NCBI RefSeq assembly: GCF_963975345.1
Contig: NZ_CAXBGE010000003.1
Span: 186,001 to 250,000 of the forward strand
Reading direction: 5' to 3'
Length of the DNA stretch: 64,000 bases
Origin: Maricaulis sp963975345
GTDB lineage: Bacteria > Pseudomonadota > Alphaproteobacteria > Caulobacterales > Maricaulaceae
Shown piece by piece: positions 26,269 through 34,527 of the stretch. A model generated the notes under the pieces. The model worked only from the letters and a program-made list of their open reading frames with translations. It was not told the origin of the DNA and searched no databases. Position numbers and translations under genes: made by a program. Numbering within the stretch: position 1 is the first letter of the stretch; each line of letters begins with the position of its first letter.

Positions 26269-26643
26269 TCAATCCATCGCCTCCGGCTCAGGGGCTTTGT
26301 CACCGTGAACCTCCCAACCGGGATCTCCGCCGCCCAGATTATTGATCTGCCCATCTTCAATGCCAGCCCCGGTGCGCTGATCGTGCACTTCCCAACCAGG
26401 ATCGCCGCCACCCAGATTATTGGTCTGCGGGGCCTCAATGCCGGCGCCGGTGCGCTGACCACGCCGGATCCGCACTTCGCCAGTGCGTGTGCGGCAACGC
26501 TCCCCGGCTTCGGCGTCACGGCAGAGCGACAGCGGCCGATCCTGAACCGGTTGCGCAGTCCGGCGCTGCGCTTCGGCGACGCTGGAAATAGCAAAAAAGC
26601 TAACGGCCAGCACAGTGGTGGCGATGAAGACTCTGTAGATCAT
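26269..26643 (-). CDS. Small secreted protein with tandem 26-residue repeats
   Basis: 124 residues. Signal peptide (IATTVLAVSFFAISSVAEA), a Cys-containing segment (LCRDAEAGERCRTRTG), then two near-identical repeats with RTGAGIE, NNLGGGDPGWEVH. The start at 26643 follows GGGGGAAGCC in reverse. The repeated Gly-Asp-Pro-Gly-Trp motif suggests a surface or ligand-binding role, but I recognise no family. It is convergent with nothing and stands alone beside the TonB receptor gene. Confidence 0.65.
   Translation of the reverse strand: MIYRVFIATTVLAVSFFAISSVAEAQRRTAQPVQDRPLSLCRDAEAGERCRTRTGEVRIRRGQRTGAGIEAPQTNNLGGGDPGWEVHDQRTGAGIEDGQINNLGGGDPGWEVHGDKAPEPEAMD
26305..26460. repeat. Tandem repeat, two 78-bp units
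   Basis: Units at 26305-26382 and 26383-26460, in frame inside the small secreted protein gene, each encoding 26 residues. The two units differ mainly in codons for the residues between IE and NN. Confidence 0.85.
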
Positions 26644-26795
26644 GGCAGGCTTCCCCCTTGTTTGACGGAAATCTAGCATGAAATGATGCCGGGTGCTGAA
26701 GCATCGGGCTTTGACGGTCGCAGCTCTTCCTGTTTCACGATTTCTGTGACCGAGATCCGCTTGCACCGATAGAAAACGGGATGGCTGCCGGAACG

Positions 26796-29042
26796 TCAGA
26801 ACTGCATCGAAACGCCGAGCAGAACTGCACGAGGCGCCCCCGGCCGCAGGCCGGCGGGCTGCCGTGCGACGGCATAGACCTCATCGGTGAGATTACGAAC
26901 CGAAAGGCGAAGACGAACCTGTTCACGCATTTCATACCAAGCTGACAGATCGGCGACGGTGTGCCCTTCGACGCGTTGAGCTGGCGCAATCGCGCCTTGG
27001 CCAGCGACAGTGCGTACTTCTTCGACCCAGGACATCGCGACCTCGCCGCCATAGCGTCCGGCTTCGAGTCCGATAGCAACAAAGCCCTGTTGTTCAGGAA
27101 TATAGGGCACCAGATCGCCCGCTTCGACGACGCCCCAAGGCTCATAGCCGGAATTGAACCCGGTCTGGAATTCGGCTTGCGTCCACGTATAGGCGCCGCG
27201 CAGCGGAACCGAGACGGACCAACCCAACATCGCTCCGAGATCGGCGTCAGCGGTCAATTCCAAACCGCGGACATCAACCTGACCGCCGTCAAACTGGTCG
27301 CCAATCGTACAGCCTCCACCGGTGGAATTGGTGCAGCTGCCGATCAGGTTTTCATACTGATTGAAGAAACCCACCGCCTCGACGCTCCAATGCGGCTGGC
27401 CATAGCGGGCGCCAAGCTCCCAATTGCGGGCATCTTCAGGCTCCTGGCTGGTCGAGCCGGGCGCCGGTGGCGCAAAGCCGCGATGGACGCCGCCGAAAAG
27501 CGAGAGGCTGTCGTTGACATCATAGCGCACGCCCAATCCGGGAATCAGGGCTTCAACGGTATTGGTGCGCACTGTCAGAGCGGCGCCGGTCCGGTCAGGG
27601 TCGACCTTGCCGAAATCCTCACGCCGTAGCTCAACATGCTCGTAGCGCAGGCCGGGCGTCAGCATCCAATTGCCGAAACTGATCTCGTCCTGGATGAACA
27701 GCGCGGTGGCCTCGGCGCTGTCGATCCGGTTGGAATCGGAGCCGGGTGCATCGACGCGCGTTTGGACCATCACGCCGTCATCAATCCGGAAGCGCTCAAC
27801 CCACTGATAACGGTCCATGTCGTCGCGATGCACGCGCATGCCGACGCGCCAGGCATTGTCGGTGCGGCCCAGCGTCAGATCGCCGGCCAGTTCGAGCTGG
27901 ATGCCCTCGGCCGAATAATCTCGGTTATTGTGTTTGACCCGTAAGGCATCATCGGCAGAAACGAAGCCGACGCCGCCGAGCACAACATCAAACGCGTCGG
28001 CGTAGGTAACCGGGTCCTCAAGCAGGGATGAGATCGAAACCGGGCTGGCCGCACCGGCACCGTCGGGATCAATACTGTCCAGCTTGAACCAGTCGCGGCT
28101 GAAGCGCGTTGAATACGCGACCGCCGACAAAACCAGTCCATTGGAAAACTCGCCGCTATAGCGCAGCGACAGCTCGCTATGGTCGGCATTCATCTGGTCA
28201 AGCTGGCTGCCGGCATAGCGCCGGAACGGGTCGGCGGCGAAATCTGCGTCGGTCAGGCCGAGATAGGTCTCGTCGGAGACCTCGTCGGAGACCTGGCCCT
28301 TCAGCTCGAACATATGGTCGATGCCAGCGGTGGAGAATTCCAGTCGCAGCTTGCCGACATAGTCTTCGATTTCATAGCCGGTCGAGGCCCCCTCGAAGCC
28401 GTCAATCGTCTTGAACCCGTCGGCGCTGTCGAGATAGGCCTCGATCAGGCCGCCAATCCGGACACCATTGTCCAGCTGCGTCATGCCACCGGCAAAGCCA
28501 TGACCGCGACGAATACCTTCATCGCCGGCCCACAGGTCGAGCTCACCGGAAAATGTCTCGGGAACCGGGGTCGAAAACAGGTTGAGCGAGCCGCCCTGGG
28601 TGCGTGGGCCATAGCGAACGCCCGCTGCGCCCTTGATCACTTCGATACCGGCCATGCGGCCTGTGTGCGGGAAGTAATAGGCCGAAGGCGCGGCATAGGG
28701 CGCCGGCGCGATCAGAACGCCGTCCTCCATCAGGGTGATTTTCTCGGAGCGGTCGAGCCCGGTGCCGCGCATTCCGATATTCGGGCGCAGGCCATAGCCA
28801 TCTTCTTCCTGGAAATTGACCCCGGCGACAGTCCGCAACAGCCGCGTGATATCGGCATAATCGTGGACGGCGAGGTCTTCAGCGTTGAGCAGGTCTGCCG
28901 ACCCGGGTATCGAATTGGGGTCACCGGTCAGGCCGATGACCGAGATCACCTCGATTTGGGCGCTGCCCGAAACATCGGGCTGGGCCCAGGCCGGCATGGA
29001 GAAGGCGGCCAAGGCTGTGGCCGATAGAAGTGCGATACGCAT
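26796..29042 (-). CDS. TonB-dependent outer-membrane receptor (FecA-like)
   Basis: 748 residues. Signal peptide (ALLSATALAAFSMPAWA), plug domain from about 35 (DITRLLRTVAGVNFQEEDGYGLRPNIGMRG, ITLMEDGVLIAPAPYA, GAAGVRYGPRTQGGSLN), then the 22-strand barrel ending in a C-terminal Phe (VSMQF). The closest recognised group is ferric-citrate/siderophore receptors. The start at 29042 follows CAGGGGTC. A TGCAA-N5-TTGCA palindrome lies upstream. The substrate is probably an iron chelate, but other TonB ligands are possible. Confidence 0.92.
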   Translation of the reverse strand: MRIALLSATALAAFSMPAWAQPDVSGSAQIEVISVIGLTGDPNSIPGSADLLNAEDLAVHDYADITRLLRTVAGVNFQEEDGYGLRPNIGMRGTGLDRSEKITLMEDGVLIAPAPYAAPSAYYFPHTGRMAGIEVIKGAAGVRYGPRTQGGSLNLFSTPVPETFSGELDLWAGDEGIRRGHGFAGGMTQLDNGVRIGGLIEAYLDSADGFKTIDGFEGASTGYEIEDYVGKLRLEFSTAGIDHMFELKGQVSDEVSDETYLGLTDADFAADPFRRYAGSQLDQMNADHSELSLRYSGEFSNGLVLSAVAYSTRFSRDWFKLDSIDPDGAGAASPVSISSLLEDPVTYADAFDVVLGGVGFVSADDALRVKHNNRDYSAEGIQLELAGDLTLGRTDNAWRVGMRVHRDDMDRYQWVERFRIDDGVMVQTRVDAPGSDSNRIDSAEATALFIQDEISFGNWMLTPGLRYEHVELRREDFGKVDPDRTGAALTVRTNTVEALIPGLGVRYDVNDSLSLFGGVHRGFAPPAPGSTSQEPEDARNWELGARYGQPHWSVEAVGFFNQYENLIGSCTNSTGGGCTIGDQFDGGQVDVRGLELTADADLGAMLGWSVSVPLRGAYTWTQAEFQTGFNSGYEPWGVVEAGDLVPYIPEQQGFVAIGLEAGRYGGEVAMSWVEEVRTVAGQGAIAPAQRVEGHTVADLSAWYEMREQVRLRLSVRNLTDEVYAVARQPAGLRPGAPRAVLLGVSMQF

Positions 29043-29115
29043 GGGGACCCCTGAATGCTTTGCAATTGCGACTGATCCGCAGGTACGGGAAATTGCAGGG
29101 GCCGTCCAGTAATAA

Positions 29116-29130
29116 TGCAAATGAGTTGCA
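29116..29130. promoter_or_regulatory. Candidate Fur/Mur-type operator
   Basis: TGCAAATGAGTTGCA: perfect 5-bp arms TGCAA/TTGCA around five bases, about 75 bp upstream of the TonB receptor start. Alphaproteobacterial Fur/Mur boxes have this TGCAA-TTGCA layout. Function is inferred from form and place. Confidence 0.5.
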
Positions 29131-29157
29131 GTTTTATTCTCAGCGGATCACGCGCAC

Positions 29158-29185
29158 AAAAAAGGCCGGATCGAAACCCGGCCTT
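29158..29185 (-). terminator. Intrinsic terminator of the SDR gene
   Basis: Stem AAGGCCGG (29162-29169) pairs with CCGGCCTT (29178-29185) with an 8-base loop. Read on the minus strand it ends in a run of T. It lies 25 bp past the SDR stop. Confidence 0.85.
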
Positions 29186-29209
29186 CTTCGTCTCATGCTG
29201 CCGAGACGG

Positions 29210-29992
29210 CTATTTTGGCGGCATGCGCGCGCCGGCATCGAGGCGGACGCATTCGGCATTGATGTAATCGCTGGTGACCATGAAGGCGACGAGATCGGCG
29301 TATTCGGCCGGCGTGCCAAAGCGCTGCGGGAATTGCAGGTGGGAGGCGAGGGAGACTTTCACTTCCGGCGGCATTTGCTGATAGATCGGCGTCTCGAAAA
29401 AGCCTGGCAGGATCGTGTTGACGCGAATGCCTTCGCGCGCCAGGTCGCGTGCCATCGGCAGGGTCATGCCGTAAATCCCGCCCTTGGAGGCGGCATAGGC
29501 AACCTGGCCGATCTGACCGTCCTGGGCAGCGACCGAAGCGGTATTGACGATCACGCCGCGGCCCGACCCGCCCTTGGGATCAAGCGACATCATGCCGGCC
29601 GCCGATTTGGCAGCACAGATGAAGGAGCCGATCAGATTGATTGAGATCACTTTGGTGAAGGCGGCAAATCCGTGCGCGGCGATCTCACCGGTCGAGGAGG
29701 AGCGGCGCGCCGTCTTCTCGGCCCAACCAATCCCGGCGCAATTGACGAAAACACGTTCCTGGCCATGGGCCGCGCGCGCCTTGGCGAAACCGGCATCGAC
29801 ACTGGTTTCGTCGGCGACATTGACCTGACAGAAGACGCCGCCGATTTCCTGCGCGATCATTTCGCCGCGATCGGCATTCATGTCGAAAATGGCAACCTTG
29901 GCACCGTCGGCGGCAAGACGGCGGGCCGAGCCTTCGCCAAGCCCGGAAGCGCCGCCCGTGACAATGGCGGCAATGGAAGCGTCAATTTTCAT
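29210..29992 (-). CDS. Short-chain dehydrogenase, 3-hydroxyacyl-CoA dehydrogenase type
   Basis: 260 residues. Cofactor motif AIVTGGASGLGEGSARRLAADG, acidic FDMNADRG selecting NAD, VNCAGIG, and catalytic NTASVAAQDGQIGQVAYAASKGG with Tyr-x3-Lys. The ending FQRFGTPAEYADLV is typical of the HSD10/type-2 3-hydroxyacyl-CoA dehydrogenase group used in fatty-acid and branched-chain degradation. The start at 29992 follows GGGAATGAACCG. A hairpin terminator follows. Confidence 0.87.
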   Translation of the reverse strand: MKIDASIAAIVTGGASGLGEGSARRLAADGAKVAIFDMNADRGEMIAQEIGGVFCQVNVADETSVDAGFAKARAAHGQERVFVNCAGIGWAEKTARRSSSTGEIAAHGFAAFTKVISINLIGSFICAAKSAAGMMSLDPKGGSGRGVIVNTASVAAQDGQIGQVAYAASKGGIYGMTLPMARDLAREGIRVNTILPGFFETPIYQQMPPEVKVSLASHLQFPQRFGTPAEYADLVAFMVTSDYINAECVRLDAGARMPPK

Positions 29993-30168
29993 CGGTTCAT
30001 TCCCTTGCGTGGATTGGCACATCGCCAATCGAAATCTCTGCTCAGGGGCGTAACGAAAACCCGCTGCCTCTGCAAGCGGGGCGGCTTGCCGCATTGCCGC
30101 CTTCTCTGCCGCCCCGGCCAATGTTAGAGCTGGCATTGACCTCACAATCTCGCCTGGAGAAACCTGAC

Positions 30169-31032
30169 ATGACCGGTGCCTATGCCCTTCTTCTCCATGG
30201 CGGAGCCGGCGTGCTCGCTGATCACGGCTATCCCGATCAGATCGTCCACATGCGCAAGCTCGCCGAACTCGGCAAAGCCATGCTGGCCTCGGGCGAGACC
30301 GCGCTCGACACCGTCACCGAGATTGTGCGTCAGCTTGAGGCCTCCGGCCTGTATGTCGCCGGCAAGGGCGCTTCGCCGAACAAGGCCGGTCGCTATGAAC
30401 TCGATGCCGCGATCATGACCGGCCATGACCGCAAGGCCGGCTCGATCGCGGCGCTGACCGGTTTCGTCAGCCCGGTGCTCGCCGCGCGCGCGGTGATGGA
30501 GACGACGCCGCATGTCATGCTCGCGGGGCGCGGTGCCGACGCCTTTGCGATGCAACAAAATCTGGAACGCGTCGACAGCGTCAATGATTATTACACCCCC
30601 GCCGCGGCGCCCGATGACCGGGCGATGGCGACCGGAACCGTCGGCTGTGTCGCCCTCGACCGCGCCGGGCATCTGGTCGCGGCGACTTCGACCGGTGGCA
30701 CGTTGAACAAGATGGAAGGCCGGATCGGCGATTGTCCGGTGATCGGCTCGGGCACCTGGGCTGACAGCGAGGTGGCAATCTCCTGCACCGGCCAGGGCGA
30801 GTATTTCCTGCGCACCGCGACGGCCAAGGATGTTGCGGCGCGGATGGCCTATGGCGGCGTTGATCTGGAAACCGCCTGCCAGGCCGCAATCGCGGATGTC
30901 GGATCGCTTGGCGGTGAGGGCGGGCTGATCGCCGTCGACCGGCACGGCAATATCGCCCAGCCCTTCAATTCGCCGGGCATGAAGCGCGCCGTTGTCCATG
31001 CCGACGGGACGATAACGGTGGATATTCATTAA
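30169..31032 (+). CDS. iaaA: Isoaspartyl peptidase / type III L-asparaginase
   Basis: 287 residues, N-terminal nucleophile hydrolase. LLHGGAG near the start, VAGKGASPNKAGRYELDAAIMTG, and the autocleavage site ATGTVGCVALD whose Thr becomes the N-terminus of the beta subunit, followed by AATSTGGTLNKMEGRIGDCPVIGSG. It removes isoaspartyl residues from peptides and hydrolyses asparagine. The start at 30169 has CTGGAGAAACCTGAC just upstream; the longer upstream frame lacks such a signal. Confidence 0.92.
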   Translation: MTGAYALLLHGGAGVLADHGYPDQIVHMRKLAELGKAMLASGETALDTVTEIVRQLEASGLYVAGKGASPNKAGRYELDAAIMTGHDRKAGSIAALTGFVSPVLAARAVMETTPHVMLAGRGADAFAMQQNLERVDSVNDYYTPAAAPDDRAMATGTVGCVALDRAGHLVAATSTGGTLNKMEGRIGDCPVIGSGTWADSEVAISCTGQGEYFLRTATAKDVAARMAYGGVDLETACQAAIADVGSLGGEGGLIAVDRHGNIAQPFNSPGMKRAVVHADGTITVDIH

Positions 31033-31081
31033 TCAGGCCGATTCTCCTTCGGTGCGCTCGTCTTTGTTGGTTGGGTCCGTC

Positions 31082-31708
31082 ATGGCTAAAAAACCTAATA
31101 ATGCGACAGAAACTGACATGCACATGGTCGTGGGCATGGCCACCACAGTATGGGGCAAAGTCGAAATATTGATCCAAGATGCTTTTGTCCAAGCTGTCGA
31201 CCCAACAGGGATCGGAAGTGGTGCCGCAGCACGGGCTTTTTGGGAGGTAGTCTCATTCAAAGGCAAACTGGATATGACCAACGCCGCAATGAGACACACC
31301 ATGAAAACGATGCCACATCTGCAGGCCCGGTGGACAAACCTCTACAACAGGGCGATCCGCGAATCCAAAAAGCGAAACGAACTGGCCCACGGCGAGGTTA
31401 TGCGAGAAAGCAAGAACAACAACAGCGGGACGATAACGACCGAAATCGTATTCCGTCCCTACTGGTTCAAAGAAACGTTCAAGGGACAAGACAGCCGCGA
31501 TTACGAGCCCTTAAAGCGCACCGCCCAAGAGATTGTGGAATTTATCACAAAACTCAGCACCCTCACCAGAGACCTCAAGGTCTTCTTGTCCGATCTCCGC
31601 GCAGAGCAGCTAGAATCGCTTCCTGAACAACTAGAACGTCGGTTGGATTCAGCGAAGTCTCGAGTGCGCCGCCCAACAACCCCGCCAGAAGAGCCATCTC
31701 AGGCGTGA
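31082..31708 (+). CDS. HEPN-motif protein of unknown function
   Basis: 208 residues, helical, with no signal peptide. Residues 98-103 (RNELAH) match the RX4H motif of HEPN ribonucleases, preceded by a long charged helix (WTNLYNRAIRESKKR) as in that fold. N-terminal helices and a strand-like TTEIVFRPYWF segment complete it. The C-terminus is basic and Pro-rich. Base composition is lower in GC than its neighbours. No partner nucleotidyltransferase is adjacent, so a toxin-antitoxin pair is not evident. Start ATG at 31082; a GTG ten codons upstream is possible. Confidence 0.65.
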   Translation: MAKKPNNATETDMHMVVGMATTVWGKVEILIQDAFVQAVDPTGIGSGAAARAFWEVVSFKGKLDMTNAAMRHTMKTMPHLQARWTNLYNRAIRESKKRNELAHGEVMRESKNNNSGTITTEIVFRPYWFKETFKGQDSRDYEPLKRTAQEIVEFITKLSTLTRDLKVFLSDLRAEQLESLPEQLERRLDSAKSRVRRPTTPPEEPSQA

Positions 31709-31870
31709 TTTCAATCGCCCAGTTTTCTTCGCGACTCATGGCATGTTCAACGCGCGATCCGCACGATAAATTTTCGGTCATCTGGCCAATCTTAGCGTCG
31801 GCTTAACCTCGCCATCATACCGCCATCTGGGTGCGTATAGTGTTGCCCTTTGCCTCGTGAGGTGTTCCCC

Positions 31871-32380
31871 GTGACGATCCGACTTTGTCTGACTGCCCTC
31901 GTTATGATGTTTGGCCTCGGCGCTCCGGCGATGGCGCAGGGCGAACCCGAGTTTCGCGGCGAGTATGGCGATTGGCGGGTCTTCACCCGTTCAAGCGATG
32001 ACGGGCTGGTCTGCTACACGCTGAGCCGGCCGCGCGATTCAACGCCGCTCGCCTATGCCCATGGCAATGTCTATTTCCTGGTCTCGTCCTGGCAGTCGGG
32101 CTCGGTCTCCGAACAGCCCAGCCTTCTGGTTGGCTATGATCTGCGCCCCATCAGCCCACCGCAAATCCGCCTCGGCTCCAGCCGCTTCGACCTGTTTGTC
32201 GACGGGCAGGAAGGCTTTCTCGACAATCTGAGCGACGAGCCGTCACTGATCCGGGAAATGCGACGTGGCTCGACCATGCGTGTCACCGGCACGACAAGCG
32301 ATGGCATTGCCACCGCCTATGAGTTCTCGCTCAGCGGTGTCACGGCAGCGCTGCAGCGCGTCTCGACCCTGTGCGACTAA
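31871..32380 (+). CDS. IalB-like (invasion-associated locus B) secreted protein
   Basis: 169 residues with a signal peptide ending PAMAQ. The mature part begins GEYGDWRVFTRSSDDGLVCYTLSRP, the typical opening of IalB-family proteins, and ends with a conserved-type VSTLCD. GTG at 31871 is preceded by GAGGTG at good spacing. The family is periplasmic or secreted in alphaproteobacteria; apart from a link to erythrocyte invasion in Bartonella its function is unknown. Confidence 0.82.
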   Translation: MTIRLCLTALVMMFGLGAPAMAQGEPEFRGEYGDWRVFTRSSDDGLVCYTLSRPRDSTPLAYAHGNVYFLVSSWQSGSVSEQPSLLVGYDLRPISPPQIRLGSSRFDLFVDGQEGFLDNLSDEPSLIREMRRGSTMRVTGTTSDGIATAYEFSLSGVTAALQRVSTLCD

Positions 32381-32470
32381 AGCACGGCAGGCCAGAACGC
32401 GATTAGGCCGGGCCGCGCTTTTGTGATATTGCGCGCGGCTTCTGAACTTCTGAACGGTCCGTCTACGATC

Positions 32471-33658
32471 ATGAGCCATGCGCTGAACATCGCGGGTGCC
32501 AATGCACCCCGCATCGATGCCGATACGCCGCCGCGCGCCTTGCCGTCTCTGGCGGGTATGGGGCGGGCCGAGTTGCGCGAGGCTGCGCTGGCCTGCGGCG
32601 TTGAAGAGCGCAAAGCGAAGATGCGCGCCAACCAGCTGTTTGGCTGGATCTATCATTACGGCAGCACCTCCTTCGACGAGATGACGAATATCGACAAGGA
32701 AACGCGCGCGATCTTCGCCGCGCATTACGTGCTCGACCGTCCGCGCATTCTCGAGCGCCAGGTCTCGACCGATGGCACCCGCAAATATCTGATCGAGCTG
32801 GCGCCCGGCGTCGAATGCGAAACCGTCTTCATTCCCGACGTCGCCCGCTCCGGTGCCCTGTGCGTCTCGAGCCAGGTAGGCTGCACGCTCAGCTGCACCT
32901 TCTGCCATACCGGCACCCAGGCCCTGGTGCGCAATCTGACCGCCGCCGAGATTGTCGCCCAAGTGATGATTGCGCGCGATGACTTGGCCGAATGGCCGAG
33001 CTCGAATGCCGACCGCAAGGTCACCAATATCGTCTTCATGGGCATGGGCGAGCCTTTGTATAATCTCGACCATGTTTCCGATTCGATCGATGTCATCTCC
33101 GACCCGGAAGGCATGGCGATCGGTCGTCGCCGCATCACCGTCTCGACCTCCGGCGTTGTCCCGAAAATCTCCGAGCTCGGCACGCGCACCAATGCGATGC
33201 TGGCGATCTCACTGCATGCCACCAATGACGCCCTGCGCGACGAGCTGGTGCCGCTGAACAGGAAATACCCGCTCAAAATGCTGATGGACGCGATCCGCGC
33301 CTATCCGGGGCTGAATAATTCGCGCCGCGTGACGTTCGAATACGTGATGCTGAAGGGCGTCAATGACAGTCTCGCCGAGGCGCGCGCGCTGGTGAAACTG
33401 CTCAAGGGCGTGCCGGCCAAGATCAACCTCATCCCCTTCAATCCCTGGCCCAACAGCCCCTATGAGTGCTCGGACTGGCCGAAAATTGTCGCCTTCGCCG
33501 ATCTGGTCAACAAGGCCGGCTATGCCTCCCCGATCCGCACCCCGCGCGGCCGCGACATCTTCGCCGCCTGCGGCCAATTGCGCTCGGAAAGCAAGAAGGT
33601 GAAGGCGAGCGTGTTGAAAAAACAGCGGCTGGAAGCGGAAGCCGTCGCCGGGCAATGA
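32471..33658 (+). CDS. rlmN: 23S rRNA (adenine2503-C2)/tRNA methyltransferase RlmN
   Basis: 395 residues, radical SAM enzyme methylating A2503 of 23S rRNA and A37 of tRNAs. The [4Fe-4S] CX3CX2C motif is GCTLSCTFCHTG near 137. NIVFMGMGEPLYN, ISLHATNDALRDELVP and the C-terminal catalytic Cys in FAACGQLRS are present. ATG at 32471 is chosen for family length; the in-frame 48 bases upstream are not needed. The following gene overlaps by 4 bp. Confidence 0.95.
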   Translation: MSHALNIAGANAPRIDADTPPRALPSLAGMGRAELREAALACGVEERKAKMRANQLFGWIYHYGSTSFDEMTNIDKETRAIFAAHYVLDRPRILERQVSTDGTRKYLIELAPGVECETVFIPDVARSGALCVSSQVGCTLSCTFCHTGTQALVRNLTAAEIVAQVMIARDDLAEWPSSNADRKVTNIVFMGMGEPLYNLDHVSDSIDVISDPEGMAIGRRRITVSTSGVVPKISELGTRTNAMLAISLHATNDALRDELVPLNRKYPLKMLMDAIRAYPGLNNSRRVTFEYVMLKGVNDSLAEARALVKLLKGVPAKINLIPFNPWPNSPYECSDWPKIVAFADLVNKAGYASPIRTPRGRDIFAACGQLRSESKKVKASVLKKQRLEAEAVAGQ

Positions 33659-34527
33659 CCGCCGCCATCCTCTACCGCTGGCGCCTGAAACCCGGCCGTG
33701 AGACCGAGTTCCGCGCCGCCTGGGCCGAGGGCACACGCCTGATCCATCAGCGCTGCACATCCTATGGTGCCCGCCTGCACGAAGGCGAGGACGGTCTGTT
33801 CTGGTCCTATGCGCTGTGGCCATCGGAAGAGGTGCGCAAGGCCTGCTTTGCAAATCAAGACTGGTTCTCGCAGGACTGTTTCAAGACCATGCAGGCCTGT
33901 ATCGAAGAGCGTTTCGACGAAATCCGCCTCACCCTCACCGATGATGCCCTGACGCCGCCAACCCCGCGCCTCGAGCCGGTCCTGCTGAGCACGGAGCGCC
34001 TGTTTTTGCGGCCAATGGCGTTTGAGGATTGCGAGGCTTTCCTGCCAGCGCTGTCCGATCCTGAGACGATGGAATACTGGTCGCGCGGACCGATGCAGAG
34101 CCTGGATCAGGTCCGCGACTATCTCAGCTGGAATATTCGCGGCGATGGTGTCGAGAGCTTCGTATCGGTGCTCAAATCCGCTCCGGACGAACCGCTCGGC
34201 TGGCTGGTGCTGATGGACCGCAAGAATAATTGCGCCGAGTTCGGCTATATGTTCCGTCCCGACGGCCAGGGCCAAGGCTATGCCCGTGAGGCGGCTGTCG
34301 CTGTCGTTGAGCACGGTTTCCAGACCCGCGAATTGCGCCGCATCTATGCCGATACCGATCCGGACAATGCCGCCTCGATCCGCCTGCTCGAAGCGCTCGG
34401 TTTCAAGCTTGAAGGCCATTTGCGCGCTGCTTGGGAAACCCATATCGGCGTGCGTGACAGTCTGATTTTCGGACGGCTACAGACCGATATGACCGCCGCC
34501 GATCAGGCCGGTTTGCGGAAGCGGTAG
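33655..34527 (+). CDS. ABM-like domain fused to a GNAT acetyltransferase
   Basis: 290 residues. The first ~100 residues (ILYRWRLKPGRETEFRAAWAEGT, LFWSYALWPSEE) look like an antibiotic-biosynthesis-monooxygenase-type dimeric alpha/beta barrel. Residues ~110-285 are a RimJ/RimL-like GNAT domain (TERLFLRPMAFEDCEAF, GYMFRPDGQGQGYAREA, DPDNAASIRLLEALGF), where QGQGYA is the acetyl-CoA loop. The ATG overlaps the rlmN stop. Its 3' end overlaps the convergent lipoprotein gene by 25 bp. Acceptor unknown. Confidence 0.82.
   Translation: MTAAILYRWRLKPGRETEFRAAWAEGTRLIHQRCTSYGARLHEGEDGLFWSYALWPSEEVRKACFANQDWFSQDCFKTMQACIEERFDEIRLTLTDDALTPPTPRLEPVLLSTERLFLRPMAFEDCEAFLPALSDPETMEYWSRGPMQSLDQVRDYLSWNIRGDGVESFVSVLKSAPDEPLGWLVLMDRKNNCAEFGYMFRPDGQGQGYAREAAVAVVEHGFQTRELRRIYADTDPDNAASIRLLEALGFKLEGHLRAAWETHIGVRDSLIFGRLQTDMTAADQAGLRKR

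Noticed and set aside
26305..26460. CRISPR-like array
   Set aside because: Only two contiguous 78-bp units, without spacers, inside a coding frame; it is a protein tandem repeat.
31575..31781. 68-codon frame on minus over the end of the HEPN-motif gene
   Set aside because: It overlaps a better-supported coding region by 134 bp; the hydrophobic stretch alone is not enough.
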